Notes: a model not told the origin generated them from the sequence alone. A stretch of DNA of 64,000 nt from Algoriphagus sanaruensis (GCF_001593605.1 NZ_CP012836.1:3414501-3478500); one strand, 5' to 3'; counted from the first letter of the stretch, positions 53,520 to 63,637 are shown. Translations and numbers: made by a program.

Positions 53520-55640
53520 ATGAATACACCAATTATGAGTTTCAAACATGTTAGTTACCTCTGGGACGAATCCAAAGCTGCCAAATTAGAAGGCAATGAA
53601 GTCGACCTTTTATTATATCGATCTAATATTCTAGGAGCTGATTTACGGATTACCAATTATGGGGGAGGAAATACATCCTGCAAAACCATTGAACTTGATC
53701 CATTAACCAAAGAACCTGTAGAAGTAATGTGGATCAAGGGTTCCGGAGGAGATATTGGAACTATGACACGGTCTGGACTTGCGGGACTTTATGTAGACAA
53801 ACTTCGGTCCCTCAAGGGGATTTACCGAGGGATTGAATTTGAAGATGAGATGGTCGAGCTATTCAATCATTGCATTTATGATTTAGCCTCCAAGGCTCCT
53901 TCAATTGACACTCCTCTTCATGGATTTTTACCCTTTAAGCATATCGACCACCTTCATCCTGATGCTGCGATCGCCATTGCCGCTTCCAAAGAAGGTGAGC
54001 GAATTACCGAGGAACTATGGAAAGGCGCTATTGCCTGGGTACCTTGGCAACGTCCTGGATTTGATTTGGGATTGAAACTCAAAGAAACCTTAGACAAAAA
54101 CCCTGGAATTCGTGGGATCATGCTTGGAGGACACGGTCTATTTACCTGGGGTGACACCGCTTATGAGTGCTACATGAATAGCCTAGAAGTCATCGAAATG
54201 GCTTCCTCCTATTTAGCAGCTAATTATGGTAAAAGCCGACCTGTTTTTGGTGGAGAAAAAGTAGCATCTCTTTCTGAAAATCAAAGAAAGTCCCAAGCAG
54301 CCGCATTGGCACCTATTCTTCGCGGTTTGGCCTCCTCCGAAAAGCGAATGGTAGGAACATTTAATGATTCGGAAACTGTCCTTCAGTTCATCAATAGTCA
54401 TGATCTTACCAAACTAGCACCGATGGGAACTTCCTGTCCGGATCACTTTTTAAGAACCAAAATCAGTCCCTTGGTTTTAGACCTTGCTGCCGATGCTGAC
54501 CTTTCTGACGTGGCAGGCTTAAAAGACTCTATTGGAAAAGCATTTCAAGCTTATCGCGAAATGTATGCTTCCTATTATGAAAATCACAAACATCCTAACA
54601 GTCCTGCCATGCGAGACCCCAATCCAGTTGTAATTCTTTGGCCTGGTGTGGGAATGTTTAGCTACGCAAAAGACAAACAAACCAGTCGGGTGGCTTCTGA
54701 ATTTTACATCAATGCAATCAATGTGATGCGAGGTGCTGAGGCTGTTTCTGAGTATGTATCTCTCCCTCTACAAGAAGCTTTTGATATTGAATATTGGTTG
54801 TTGGAGGAAGCAAAACTTCAGCGTATGCCAAAAGAAAAACCACTTTCAAGAAAAATTGCTCTTATCACAGGAAGTGCTGGAGGGATAGGAAAAGGCATTG
54901 CAGAGCGATTCGTTCAGGAAGGTGCTTGTGTCGTTTTAACCGACATCGATCAAGACCGGTTGAATTCTGCTGTTGCTGAGTTTGAAAAGAAATACGGCAA
55001 AGATGCTGTTTTGGGCGTTCAGCTCGACGTGACAGATAAAAAAAGTCTCGCCGATGCCATTCAAGCTACCTGTTTAAAATTTGGAGGGCTAGATATCGTG
55101 GTGAATAATGCAGGAATTTCCATTTCACGCGCATTTGAAGCCCATACTGATCAAGATTGGGCAAGGCTAAATGACATCCTGGTGATGGGACAATTCCATG
55201 TATCCAAGGCGGGTGTTAATATCCTTCGTGAACAAGGCTTGGGAGGAGACTTTGTCAATGTAGTCTCAAAAAATGCACTGGTAGCAGGACCTAAAAATGT
55301 AGCCTATGGTACCGCAAAAGCGGCGCAGCTACACATGTCACGCTTGATGGCGGCAGAGCTTGCCGAGGATAAAATCAGAGTCAATGTCGTAAATCCAGAT
55401 GCGGTAATTGAAAACTCCAATATCTGGGAAGGTGGATGGGCCGAAAATAGAGCCAAGGCCTATGGTATCGAAGTCAAAGACCTTCCTCAGTACTATGCAA
55501 ATCGGACACTTCTCAAGGAAAGTGTCAAAGTAAGTGACATTGCTGATGCTGCCTTTGCTTTTGTAGGTGGATTGCTCAGCAAATCCACTGGAAATATGCT
55601 CAATGTGGATGGTGGTCTAGCCGCTGCCTTCCCTCGGTAA
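53520..55640 (+). CDS. rhaEW: Bifunctional rhamnulose-1-phosphate aldolase / L-lactaldehyde dehydrogenase
   Basis: The 706-residue fusion has an N-terminal class II aldolase domain (about 1-430; VMWIKGSGGDIGTMTRSGLAGLYVDKL and the metal-site HGLFTWGDT) and a C-terminal short-chain dehydrogenase (about 437-706). The latter has the cofactor motif ALITGSAGGIGKGIAERF, NNAG and the catalytic YGTAKAAQ (Tyr-x-x-x-Lys). This RhaEW layout is known from Bacillus subtilis. It splits L-rhamnulose-1-phosphate to DHAP and L-lactaldehyde and oxidises the latter to L-lactate. The gene starts a plus-strand operon with its regulator, kinase and lactate oxidation genes. Confidence 0.93.
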   Translation: MNTPIMSFKHVSYLWDESKAAKLEGNEVDLLLYRSNILGADLRITNYGGGNTSCKTIELDPLTKEPVEVMWIKGSGGDIGTMTRSGLAGLYVDKLRSLKGIYRGIEFEDEMVELFNHCIYDLASKAPSIDTPLHGFLPFKHIDHLHPDAAIAIAASKEGERITEELWKGAIAWVPWQRPGFDLGLKLKETLDKNPGIRGIMLGGHGLFTWGDTAYECYMNSLEVIEMASSYLAANYGKSRPVFGGEKVASLSENQRKSQAAALAPILRGLASSEKRMVGTFNDSETVLQFINSHDLTKLAPMGTSCPDHFLRTKISPLVLDLAADADLSDVAGLKDSIGKAFQAYREMYASYYENHKHPNSPAMRDPNPVVILWPGVGMFSYAKDKQTSRVASEFYINAINVMRGAEAVSEYVSLPLQEAFDIEYWLLEEAKLQRMPKEKPLSRKIALITGSAGGIGKGIAERFVQEGACVVLTDIDQDRLNSAVAEFEKKYGKDAVLGVQLDVTDKKSLADAIQATCLKFGGLDIVVNNAGISISRAFEAHTDQDWARLNDILVMGQFHVSKAGVNILREQGLGGDFVNVVSKNALVAGPKNVAYGTAKAAQLHMSRLMAAELAEDKIRVNVVNPDAVIENSNIWEGGWAENRAKAYGIEVKDLPQYYANRTLLKESVKVSDIADAAFAFVGGLLSKSTGNMLNVDGGLAAAFPR

Positions 55641-55689
55641 TTCCGATACCCGCTTTTACCCTAACTTAACCCAATAACCCAAAGTACCC

Positions 55690-56727
55690 ATGCTCTGTGA
55701 TAAGTCTGAAAAAATCGCCGTGGACTCACGCACGCCGAAGTATCTGCAAGTGGTAAACTTGATCATGGAAGATATCGAAAAAGGAAAACTCCAAATTGGA
55801 GACCGGATTCCTTCCATCAACGAAACCAGTTTTGATTTCTTGCTTTCCCGGGACACCGTGGAAAAGGCATACAATGAATTACGGGACAGAGGAATCATTA
55901 CCTCTGTAAGAGGAAAGGGATTTTATATCTCTTCAACCAATATGGGAAACAAGCCAAAGGTTTTACTGCTCTTTAATAAATTGAGCTCTTATAAAAAGAT
56001 CATTTATTATTCGATCCTAGACACCTTAGGTTCCAATGCAACTGTAGACTTGCATGTGCATCATTACAACAGAAACCTTCTGGAGGATCTATTGGAGCAA
56101 AATTTGGGTAAATACAATTACTATGTTTTGGCACCTCATTTCTTCGATCACCAAGGTCATCCAGAAAGCGCCTATGATTTGATCAAGCGTATTCCTAAAG
56201 AAAAGCTTTTGATCATTGATCGAGCTGTTAAAGACCATGAAAATGAATTTCCAGGCGTCTATCAGGATTTTGCCAAGGATATCTTTGAGGTATTGGAGTC
56301 AGGAATTAGCCACTTGAAAAAATATCAACGCCTTATCCTAGTATTTCCTAAGGGTGAGCTTTACCCGATGGAAATCATGGATGGATTTAAGCGATTCTGC
56401 TTTTTTCATGATTTCAAAAATCTTATCGTAGATGGGGTTGATGATGACGAGCCTTTAGATGAAGGGGATTGCCATATTGTATTAGCAGAATCCGACCTCG
56501 TCAATATAGTTAAAAAGTCTCGAGAACAGCTTTTCAAGCTAGGTCGAGATGTGGGAGTAATTTCCTACAACGACACCCCACTGAAGGAAATTCTTGCAGA
56601 AGGAATTACAACGATCTCCACCGATTTCCAAAGCATGGGTAAAACCATTGCTTCTCAAATCATCGGATCGGAGGACCGGATTCCAATCAAAAACCCATTC
56701 CGAATGACGATTCGAAAATCTTTGTAA
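55690..56727 (+). CDS. GntR family regulator with LacI-like sensor domain (rhamnose)
   Basis: The 345-residue protein has an N-terminal GntR winged helix (about 15-80; PKYLQVVNLIMEDIEKGKLQIGDRIPSI, LSRDTVEKAYNELRDRGI) and a C-terminal periplasmic-binding-protein-type domain (about 95-330) as in AraR and Bacteroidota sugar regulators. That domain pair is typical of sugar-responsive repressors. Its place within the rhamnose operon points to control of the operon in response to a pathway intermediate. It follows rhaEW by 49 bp. Confidence 0.87.
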   Translation: MLCDKSEKIAVDSRTPKYLQVVNLIMEDIEKGKLQIGDRIPSINETSFDFLLSRDTVEKAYNELRDRGIITSVRGKGFYISSTNMGNKPKVLLLFNKLSSYKKIIYYSILDTLGSNATVDLHVHHYNRNLLEDLLEQNLGKYNYYVLAPHFFDHQGHPESAYDLIKRIPKEKLLIIDRAVKDHENEFPGVYQDFAKDIFEVLESGISHLKKYQRLILVFPKGELYPMEIMDGFKRFCFFHDFKNLIVDGVDDDEPLDEGDCHIVLAESDLVNIVKKSREQLFKLGRDVGVISYNDTPLKEILAEGITTISTDFQSMGKTIASQIIGSEDRIPIKNPFRMTIRKSL

Positions 56728-56780
56728 GCCAAAGAGGATTAATTCCTTTAAAATAAATCCACCTAATTCTAAATTCTACA

Positions 56781-58109
56781 ATGTCCAAAACTCCCGTCAC
56801 TGCCGTCTTTGACATCGGGAAAACGAATAAAAAATTCTTTCTTTTCGATCAGAATCTGGAGGAAGTTTACAGTACCTATACCCGCCTAGATCCTATCCCT
56901 GATGAGGATGGATTTCCAAGCGAGCCCGTACTCCCGATGCGGGATTGGATGATTGAGACATTTAAGAAGGCTTTGGCATTTCCTGAATTCGAGATCAAAA
57001 AACTCAATTTTTCAGGACATGGGGCATCCTTTGTACACTTAGATGAATTGGGTGAACCTGCCACCCCACTCTATGATTATTTGAAGCCATTTCCTGAAGA
57101 GCTTCTCGAAAGGTTCTACTCTGAAAATGGCGGAAAGATGGAGTTTTGTCGTCAGACATCCTCCCCTCCTTTGGCTATGCTGAACTCTGGGCTTCAGCTC
57201 TACTTCCTTAAGTATGCAAAACCAGATCAGTTTGAAAAAATCCGATATAGCCTCCATTTACCTCAATATTTGAGTTTTATTTTTACTGGGGTGATGGTTT
57301 CAGACTACACGAGTATTGGTTGCCACACCGGACTTTGGGATTTTGAAAAGATGGATTATCACCCTTGGGTCAAGCGAGAAAATATAGAAAATCTTCTACC
57401 TCCAATTCTTCCAGGAGACCATCTATTAACTACCAAACCTGAACTTGGCGGCATTCCTTGCGGCATTGGGGTTCATGACTCATCTGGTGCTTTACTGCCA
57501 TACCTTAGAAAAAAATCGGGGATATTCGCCTTACTTTCCACAGGTACTTGGGCCATCAGTATCAACCCGTTTAATAAGACTGTCCTTTCTGAAGATGAGC
57601 TTCAAAAAGATTGCTTGCAGTTTTTGAGTATCACCGGGGAACCGATCAAAATCTCCCGATTATTTATTGGCGAGGAGCACAAATACCAAATCGACCAAAT
57701 GTATTCCTTTTGGAATCTACCCCAAGGAACCTACAAAAAACTCAAGTTTGACTCAATCTGGTATGAAAAAATCCAGCATACCTCAACCAAAAGAATCAAA
57801 TTTCACTACCTCAAACCAGAGGATTACGGACTCAATAAGGCGGATTCTACAGATTGGCAAAGCTTTTCAGAATTTACGGAAGCCTATTATACCTTTCTCC
57901 ACGAGCTCACAGATATTCAAATTGCATCATTAAAACTTGTCCTTGAGGGAGCTCCCGTTACCCAACTTTTTGTTGACGGGGGATTCAATGCGAATGCAAT
58001 TTTCTTGGAAATGCTCCGAAGGAAATTGCCAGGAGTGGAAATTATTCCAAGCGACTTCCCCAATGGATCAGCACTTGGAGCAGCATTATTGGTAAATTCT
58101 TCAAATTGA
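56781..58109 (+). CDS. rhaB: FGGY family carbohydrate kinase, probable L-rhamnulokinase
   Basis: The 442-residue kinase has the N-terminal ATP-binding VFDIGKTNKKFFLFD (residues 9-23) and the FGGY core, including FLSTGTWAISIN-like ALLSTGTWAISINPF (about 255) and the C-terminal LFVDGGFNANAIFLEMLRRKLPGVEIIP, in which the DGG motif is typical. It lies between the regulator and the lactate oxidation genes, matching rhamnulokinase of the RhaEW pathway. It phosphorylates L-rhamnulose at C1. Its length is close to that of other FGGY kinases (about 470-490), slightly short. Confidence 0.82.
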   Translation: MSKTPVTAVFDIGKTNKKFFLFDQNLEEVYSTYTRLDPIPDEDGFPSEPVLPMRDWMIETFKKALAFPEFEIKKLNFSGHGASFVHLDELGEPATPLYDYLKPFPEELLERFYSENGGKMEFCRQTSSPPLAMLNSGLQLYFLKYAKPDQFEKIRYSLHLPQYLSFIFTGVMVSDYTSIGCHTGLWDFEKMDYHPWVKRENIENLLPPILPGDHLLTTKPELGGIPCGIGVHDSSGALLPYLRKKSGIFALLSTGTWAISINPFNKTVLSEDELQKDCLQFLSITGEPIKISRLFIGEEHKYQIDQMYSFWNLPQGTYKKLKFDSIWYEKIQHTSTKRIKFHYLKPEDYGLNKADSTDWQSFSEFTEAYYTFLHELTDIQIASLKLVLEGAPVTQLFVDGGFNANAIFLEMLRRKLPGVEIIPSDFPNGSALGAALLVNSSN

Positions 58110-58125
58110 GCCTATCTTAATTCCG

Positions 58126-58884
58126 ATGAATTCAGCTTCTCCCCATATCGGTTTATTTATTCCTTGTTACGTGGATCAGTTTTATCCAAAAGTTGCCATC
58201 GCCACCTTGGAGCTTTTGGAAAAGTTGGGTTGCAAAGTGAGCTATCCGCTTGAACAAACCTGCTGTGGTCAACCCTTGGCCAATGCCGGCTACGAACGAG
58301 ACACGGTCGGAACAAGCCACCACTTTTTGGATACCTTTGAGAAGTTCGACTATATCGTGGCCCCTTCAGGGAGCTGCGTACTCCATGTTAAAGAGCATTT
58401 CCCTAGAATAGCGGGAAAAGAAAATGTCCAGCATCAAATTCATGATCGAATTTTCGAACTCACCGAATTTCTGACTGATATCCTCCACCTTGAAAATCTT
58501 CCTGGAAAATTTCCGCATCGGGTGGGGTATCATGCGTCCTGCCATGGCCAACGTGGATTGCGATTAGCCTCAAGCTCTGAGATGAATATTGATCCATTCA
58601 ATAAAGCTCGAAAGCTTCTGGAAAACTTTGAAGGGATCGAATGGGTAGAATTGACTCGGACCGATGAATGTTGTGGATTTGGAGGTACTTTTTCAGTAAC
58701 TGAGGAAGCGCTTTCAATCCAAATGGGCAAAGATCGCCTAGAAGATCATCTTTCTAAAAAAGTAGAAATCCTAACCGGAGGAGACATGTCTTGCATCATG
58801 CATTTGCAAGGTATTTCAAGCCGAGCAGGTCATTCCTTAAAGTTTATGCACCTAGCAGAAATCTTAAACCAAGGCTTAGCATGA
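58126..58884 (+). CDS. lutA: L-lactate dehydrogenase complex protein LldE/LutA
   Basis: The 252-residue protein has two CCG domains with cysteine clusters: TCCGQPLANAG (about residue 45-55) and ECCGFGGTFSV (about 183-193), plus GYHASCHGQRGL. It corresponds to LutA, the CCG-domain Fe-S subunit of the LutABC L-lactate oxidase system (LldEFG of Shewanella). It follows the kinase gene by 16 bp and overlaps lutB by 4 bp. It would oxidise the L-lactate formed by RhaEW. Confidence 0.93.
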   Translation: MNSASPHIGLFIPCYVDQFYPKVAIATLELLEKLGCKVSYPLEQTCCGQPLANAGYERDTVGTSHHFLDTFEKFDYIVAPSGSCVLHVKEHFPRIAGKENVQHQIHDRIFELTEFLTDILHLENLPGKFPHRVGYHASCHGQRGLRLASSSEMNIDPFNKARKLLENFEGIEWVELTRTDECCGFGGTFSVTEEALSIQMGKDRLEDHLSKKVEILTGGDMSCIMHLQGISSRAGHSLKFMHLAEILNQGLA

Positions 58885-60239
58885 GTCATCCCCAGGCAGC
58901 AGGTGAATTTTTGAAAGATCAGGCTAAAGCAAAATGGCATGATGAAACCCTGTGGTTTGTTCGGGATAAACGAGACCGGATCAGCAAAACCATTCCGGAA
59001 TGGGAAGACCTTAGAGAACTTGCCTCTCAGATCAAAGACCATGTACTTTCCAAACTGGATTCCTATTTAGAAGAGTTTGAGAGAAATGCTCAGAAAAATG
59101 GGATCAAAATTCATTGGGCGAAAGATGCAGAAGAGCACAATCAGATTGTCTTAAGTATTCTACAGGAGCAAAACTGTACCGCCATAGTCAAGAGTAAATC
59201 CATTCTCACCGAGGAGTGTCACCTAAATCCATTTTTAGAAAAAAACGGAATTGAAGTCGTGGATACCGATTTGGGAGAGCGAATTGTCCAATTCCTCAAT
59301 CAGCCTCCAAGCCACATCGTTTTACCTGCCATCCACTTGAAAAAGGGGGAGATTTCTGAACTTTTCCATGAAAAACTTCAAACGGAAAAAGGAAATGAAG
59401 ACCCCGCCTATTTGACCCATGCAGCTAGGCTACACCTTCGTGAAAAATTTCTTTCAGCCAAAGTTGCAATTACCGGGGTCAATTTTGGCGTAGCCGAAAC
59501 AGGAGAATTTGTGGTCTGTACCAATGAAGGTAATGCCGATATGGGAGTGCATTTGGCTCAAGTTCATATCGCATGCATGGGCATTGAAAAAATCATTCCC
59601 CGAAGAAAGGATCTGGGTGTTTTCCTACGGCTATTGGCCCGATCAGCCACTGGACAACCAGTCACCAATTACAACTCCCATTTTCGAAGTCCCTCTGCAG
59701 GAAAGGAAATCCACCTGATTTTGGTAGATAATGGTCGAACTGCCCAATTGGCGCGAGAGAAGTTTAGAAACTCCTTAAAATGTATCCGCTGTGGCGCTTG
59801 TATGAATACTTGTCCTATTTACCGGAGAAGTGGGGGGTACAGTTACGGAAGTACCGTTCCCGGGCCAATAGGCTCTATTCTATCGCCGGGATTAGATATG
59901 AAAAAATACAGTACACTTCCATTTGCCTCCACCCTTTGTGGAAGCTGTTCGGATGTATGTCCAGTAAAGATTAATATCCATGAGCAATTGTATGAATGGA
60001 GACAGGAGATCACCAAAACACATGGCGAACTCGGTAAAAATCTATCCATGAAGCTCGCAAGTGGCATATTTAAAAGCCCACTGGCCTACAAACTATCTGG
60101 AAGTCTCATGAGATCAGCTTTGAAAACGCTTCCAAAATCCTTGATCTACCACCCCATCAATAGTTGGGGAAAGGGTCGAAATCTACCAGAAACACCTCAG
60201 GAATCCTTCAAGGATTGGTATAAAAAAAATAGAAAATGA
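58881..60239 (+). CDS. lutB: L-lactate dehydrogenase complex protein LldF/LutB
   Basis: The 452-residue protein from the ATG at 58881 (ATGA overlap with the lutA stop) has the N-terminal LUD domain, with AVITGVNFGVAETG-like VAITGVNFGVAETGEFVVCTNEGN, and a C-terminal ferredoxin-type region. That region carries CIRCGACMNTCPIYR and CGSCSDVCPVKI, binding two [4Fe-4S] clusters. It is the electron-transfer subunit of the lactate oxidising complex. A longer frame from 58791 would overlap lutA heavily and is rejected. Confidence 0.93.
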   Translation: MSHPQAAGEFLKDQAKAKWHDETLWFVRDKRDRISKTIPEWEDLRELASQIKDHVLSKLDSYLEEFERNAQKNGIKIHWAKDAEEHNQIVLSILQEQNCTAIVKSKSILTEECHLNPFLEKNGIEVVDTDLGERIVQFLNQPPSHIVLPAIHLKKGEISELFHEKLQTEKGNEDPAYLTHAARLHLREKFLSAKVAITGVNFGVAETGEFVVCTNEGNADMGVHLAQVHIACMGIEKIIPRRKDLGVFLRLLARSATGQPVTNYNSHFRSPSAGKEIHLILVDNGRTAQLAREKFRNSLKCIRCGACMNTCPIYRRSGGYSYGSTVPGPIGSILSPGLDMKKYSTLPFASTLCGSCSDVCPVKINIHEQLYEWRQEITKTHGELGKNLSMKLASGIFKSPLAYKLSGSLMRSALKTLPKSLIYHPINSWGKGRNLPETPQESFKDWYKKNRK

Positions 60240-60796
60240 GTTCCCGGGAATCTATATTACAAGCCATCAGATCTATTCCTCGAGCGGAGAAAATTCTTCC
60301 TGACACCCCAGATTTCAAATCACAGGGAGAGTTAGGAGTTCTGTTTACAAAGGCTTTGGAGGCAAACAAAGCTGAAGTCATGGATCGCACACAGTTCGAG
60401 GAATGGATGGAAAAAAATCAATCTACTCGGGTTTTTTCTTACTCAGAAGATTTCCAAAAATACAGTTCGGTGATTCTTCCTGAAGACCCGCACGAACTCG
60501 AAAATCTTCAACTCGCAATTTTGGAAGGACAATTTGGGGTTGCAGAAAATGGTGCGATTTGGCTGGAGGATAAAGAGCTCCCTCATCGTGCTATACCTTT
60601 TATTACTGAACACCTCGTAATTGTTTTGAACAAAACAAATTTGGTAGACACCATGCATCAAGCCTACCAACAAATCGGTGCCAATCATTCAGGCTTCGGA
60701 GTGTTTATTGCAGGCCCTTCGAAAACTGCTGATATCGAACAGTCTTTGGTCATTGGGGCTCACGGGGCAAAAAGTCTCCGTGTAGTTATGATTTAG
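60236..60796 (+). CDS. lutC: L-lactate dehydrogenase complex protein LldG/LutC
   Basis: The 186-residue LUD-domain protein carries GQFGVAENGAIWLEDKELPHRAIPFITEHLVIVL and the C-terminal SGFGVFIAGPSKTADIEQSLVIGAHGAKSLRV, the defining features of LutC. It overlaps lutB by 4 bp, completing a translationally coupled lutABC set. Its end overlaps the end of the converging histidine kinase gene by 11 bp. Confidence 0.92.
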   Translation: MSSRESILQAIRSIPRAEKILPDTPDFKSQGELGVLFTKALEANKAEVMDRTQFEEWMEKNQSTRVFSYSEDFQKYSSVILPEDPHELENLQLAILEGQFGVAENGAIWLEDKELPHRAIPFITEHLVIVLNKTNLVDTMHQAYQQIGANHSGFGVFIAGPSKTADIEQSLVIGAHGAKSLRVVMI

Positions 60797-62087
60797 TCAA
60801 ATCTATTTCTAAGAAAAAGACATTCCACTTATTATCCGAATACAAATAGCCGATTTCCCATCCCTGTCTAGAAGCAATTTTTTTACATAAAGAAAGGCCG
60901 ATTCCAGTTCCTTTTTCCTGCAAAGTTCCTTCTGATTTTTTAGCTTTTAATTCAAACAAAAATGGCCGATCAGCCTCATCAACAGACTTTCCCTCATTTT
61001 TGACTTCCCATCGAATTTTGGAAAAATTTTGAAAAAGTTGAACCAATATGATTGATCCTTTAGGGGTAAACTTGATGGCATTGTCCAAAAAGTTTTTGAG
61101 GATAATTCGAATCTCTTTGAAAGGCAATATGATTTCCAGAGAGTCACCCATTGCCTCGAATTCCACTGATTGGGATTTTTGATTGGCCTGAAAACGCATG
61201 ACCTCGACCATCTCCTCAGTAATAACAACCGGATTTATAGTCGCCAAATCTGCATCAGACCCCTCCATTTCAGTAATTACCCACTCCAGTGTATTATCTA
61301 AAACCTTGCTTAGATGAAAACTTTGTGTCCTTAGATTGGAAATGATTTGCGCCATTTCCTTCTCATTGATCATCCCTTCTTCTGCAAGTTCCAAGGTGAA
61401 GTTTAGGCTAGTAACAGGAGTCTTTAAATCATGAGACAATAAGGCCAAAAGCTGGTTCTTTTTGTCATTCAAGTTTTCCAACTTATTCAATGCAAGCTCC
61501 TTGTCTTTTTGGAGCTCTAGCATATATAAATTCTGCTTTTGATAGCTCTTGATGAACAACAAAATAATAACAAGGGTGAAGAGACTAGTCCAAGTCACCG
61601 TGAGGATTTGATCCTGAAAAAAATCATCTGAACTATAAATATCAAAAGCAACCTTATACTTTTCCAACCTTCCAAGTCCAATCAAAACCCCGTAAACGAC
61701 AAAGATTAAGGTAATCCATACCCAACTGAACCTACCACGAAGCATTAATATTGATGATACCACAAAAATGAAAAGGGTGTATAATGTCCTGCTTCGATGG
61801 GCCTCACTTAAAAAAAAGTTTAATGAAATAGCCGCTAGCCCAATTGTAAACATGAGGATTAAAATCAATTGATGATGGCCATATTTCTTCATCACCAGAT
61901 ATCCTATCAAAAAAGGAAAAACAAATAGGAACTTGATCGAAATATAGATCAGCTTATACCCCATCAAAAAATCAAGTACGCATAGTAAAGGAACTAACAG
62001 CGTCAGGATTAGAGCAAAAACCTCAGATATCCTGTTTTGGAGTTGATTTAAATCTCCGGATTTATCAAATACTCCGAAATTGAGCAT
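60786..62087 (-). CDS. Membrane-bound sensor histidine kinase
   Basis: The 433-residue protein has about six transmembrane helices (residues ~20-180), then a HisKA domain with phosphoaccepting His219 in LLSHDLKTPV. The HATPase_c domain has N box NFLDNAIKFTPKG (332-344) and G2 box GTGIGLSLCKK (393-403). The G1 box reads VKNEGKSVD (362-370) in place of the usual D-x-G-x-G. No HAMP, receiver or partner response regulator gene is next to it. It is a paralogue of the next kinase. Confidence 0.9.
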   Translation of the reverse strand: MLNFGVFDKSGDLNQLQNRISEVFALILTLLVPLLCVLDFLMGYKLIYISIKFLFVFPFLIGYLVMKKYGHHQLILILMFTIGLAAISLNFFLSEAHRSRTLYTLFIFVVSSILMLRGRFSWVWITLIFVVYGVLIGLGRLEKYKVAFDIYSSDDFFQDQILTVTWTSLFTLVIILLFIKSYQKQNLYMLELQKDKELALNKLENLNDKKNQLLALLSHDLKTPVTSLNFTLELAEEGMINEKEMAQIISNLRTQSFHLSKVLDNTLEWVITEMEGSDADLATINPVVITEEMVEVMRFQANQKSQSVEFEAMGDSLEIILPFKEIRIILKNFLDNAIKFTPKGSIILVQLFQNFSKIRWEVKNEGKSVDEADRPFLFELKAKKSEGTLQEKGTGIGLSLCKKIASRQGWEIGYLYSDNKWNVFFLEIDLTKS

Positions 62088-62279
62088 AAAATCTTTATAA
62101 GATGAACGACGATAAATTTAAGAATTAGATTATCCCCATTTGTTGAGAGCTCTATATTTACATTTAATTGTAAATGAACTGAATTCTAAAAAAATCCGAC
62201 CCTCCTGAATTTTCAGAAGATGAGCGGTTGAAATCAGTCATTGAAGAGAACCCAAATTAATTTTTGGACTGAGACTACT

Positions 62280-63587
62280 TTAATATCTAGGAGTCTCAAT
62301 AAAGAAAATATTTTCTCCTTTTATGGAATGCATGTAGCCGATATCCCAGTTAAGTTTAGTCGCGATTTTCTTGCAAAGGGAAAGACCAATACCTGTCCCA
62401 GGTTCTCTTCTTGTCCCTTTTGAACTATTTCGAACTAATTCAAAAAGAGATTTTTGAACATCTTTTGAAATTTCCAAGCCCGGGTTTTTCACCTCCCAAA
62501 AAATAGAATTTGGCAATTCATTCACTGTCAAAACAATAGTTGCACCTGGTTCTGAAAACTTAATCGCATTATCTAAAAAATTCTTCAAAACAATTTTTAT
62601 TTCCTTGATCGGAAGACTGGCTTCCTGAATTTTAAGATTTAAATCAAGCTCGATTTTTTGATTCTTTTTATCAGCCTGAACCTTCATGATCTCCAACATA
62701 TCCTCTGCCAAGATCCATGGATTTACCTTTCGAATTTCAGACTCATATCCCTCCATTTCAGCCAACACCCAACCGAGGGTGTTATCCAGAACCTTGGAAA
62801 GCTGAAAACTTTGATTCTTAAGATTGAGCAATATCCGCTGCAAATCTTCCGGCTCCAACATCCCCTCCTCTACCAGTTCCAACGTAGTATTCAAACTATT
62901 TACGGGACTTTTGAGGTCGTGTGAAAGCAAGGCGATCAGGTGATTCTTATTTTCATTGAGATAAGAAAGTTCCGATAGGTTTTTTTCATTTTGCTTTTTG
63001 AGATTAGCAAGGGTCAGATGCTGCTTTTGGTAATTATTAATTAGATAAGAGACTCCAACGAATATAAATCCAGCACTTACCAATATGGAAATAGCATTGT
63101 CCCAGAATAAATCTTCAGAAGATAAATAATTAAGATACGGGCTAATCGTTCCTTTAGCCTCCAAGAAAAATAAGATGGTGTAACCTCCAATAGACAAAAC
63201 CAGCCAGAATACCTTTAATGGAGTTTTGAAAAAAATTGAAACTGCGACGACAAACACAAATAGGTTAAAAATCGTCGGGCCTCTGTAGCCATCATTATAG
63301 AAGTAATTGAAAAGGGTGAAAACGAGAATCAAACCCAGCATCAGGTTCATCGAGAGCAAGTATTTTTTATACTTGATCATCAAAACCGTAAAAGCAGAGA
63401 AAAGCAGGATATAGACCAACCTAACTTTTACCATGATTGGATTTAACCCCATGAGATAGTCAGAAATCCCAAAAAAAATGATTGCCAGCAAAGTAAGAAA
63501 CACAAAAATGAATGCGATTCTTCTTTGCAAGTCCTCCAGATTACCTGGCTCTTGGGGCAATTTGACTGGTTTTATCCACTTAAGCAT
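62280..63587 (-). CDS. Membrane-bound sensor histidine kinase (paralogue)
   Basis: The 435-residue protein has the same layout as the preceding kinase: about six membrane helices, His223 in LLSHDLKSPV, the core NFLDNAIKFSEPG and GTGIGLSLCKK. The middle part, LDNTLGWVLAEMEG, is nearly identical to its neighbour's LDNTLEWVITEMEG. The G1 box is VKNPGLEIS, again without the canonical Asp. A 192-bp gap separates the two genes. A tandem duplication with loss or distant location of the response regulators is likely. Confidence 0.9.
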   Translation of the reverse strand: MLKWIKPVKLPQEPGNLEDLQRRIAFIFVFLTLLAIIFFGISDYLMGLNPIMVKVRLVYILLFSAFTVLMIKYKKYLLSMNLMLGLILVFTLFNYFYNDGYRGPTIFNLFVFVVAVSIFFKTPLKVFWLVLSIGGYTILFFLEAKGTISPYLNYLSSEDLFWDNAISILVSAGFIFVGVSYLINNYQKQHLTLANLKKQNEKNLSELSYLNENKNHLIALLSHDLKSPVNSLNTTLELVEEGMLEPEDLQRILLNLKNQSFQLSKVLDNTLGWVLAEMEGYESEIRKVNPWILAEDMLEIMKVQADKKNQKIELDLNLKIQEASLPIKEIKIVLKNFLDNAIKFSEPGATIVLTVNELPNSIFWEVKNPGLEISKDVQKSLFELVRNSSKGTRREPGTGIGLSLCKKIATKLNWDIGYMHSIKGENIFFIETPRY

Positions 63588-63637
63588 GAGGAAGTACCCG
63601 TGTGGTGTTTGGTCCTCTATTGGTCACTTCGGGTAAT

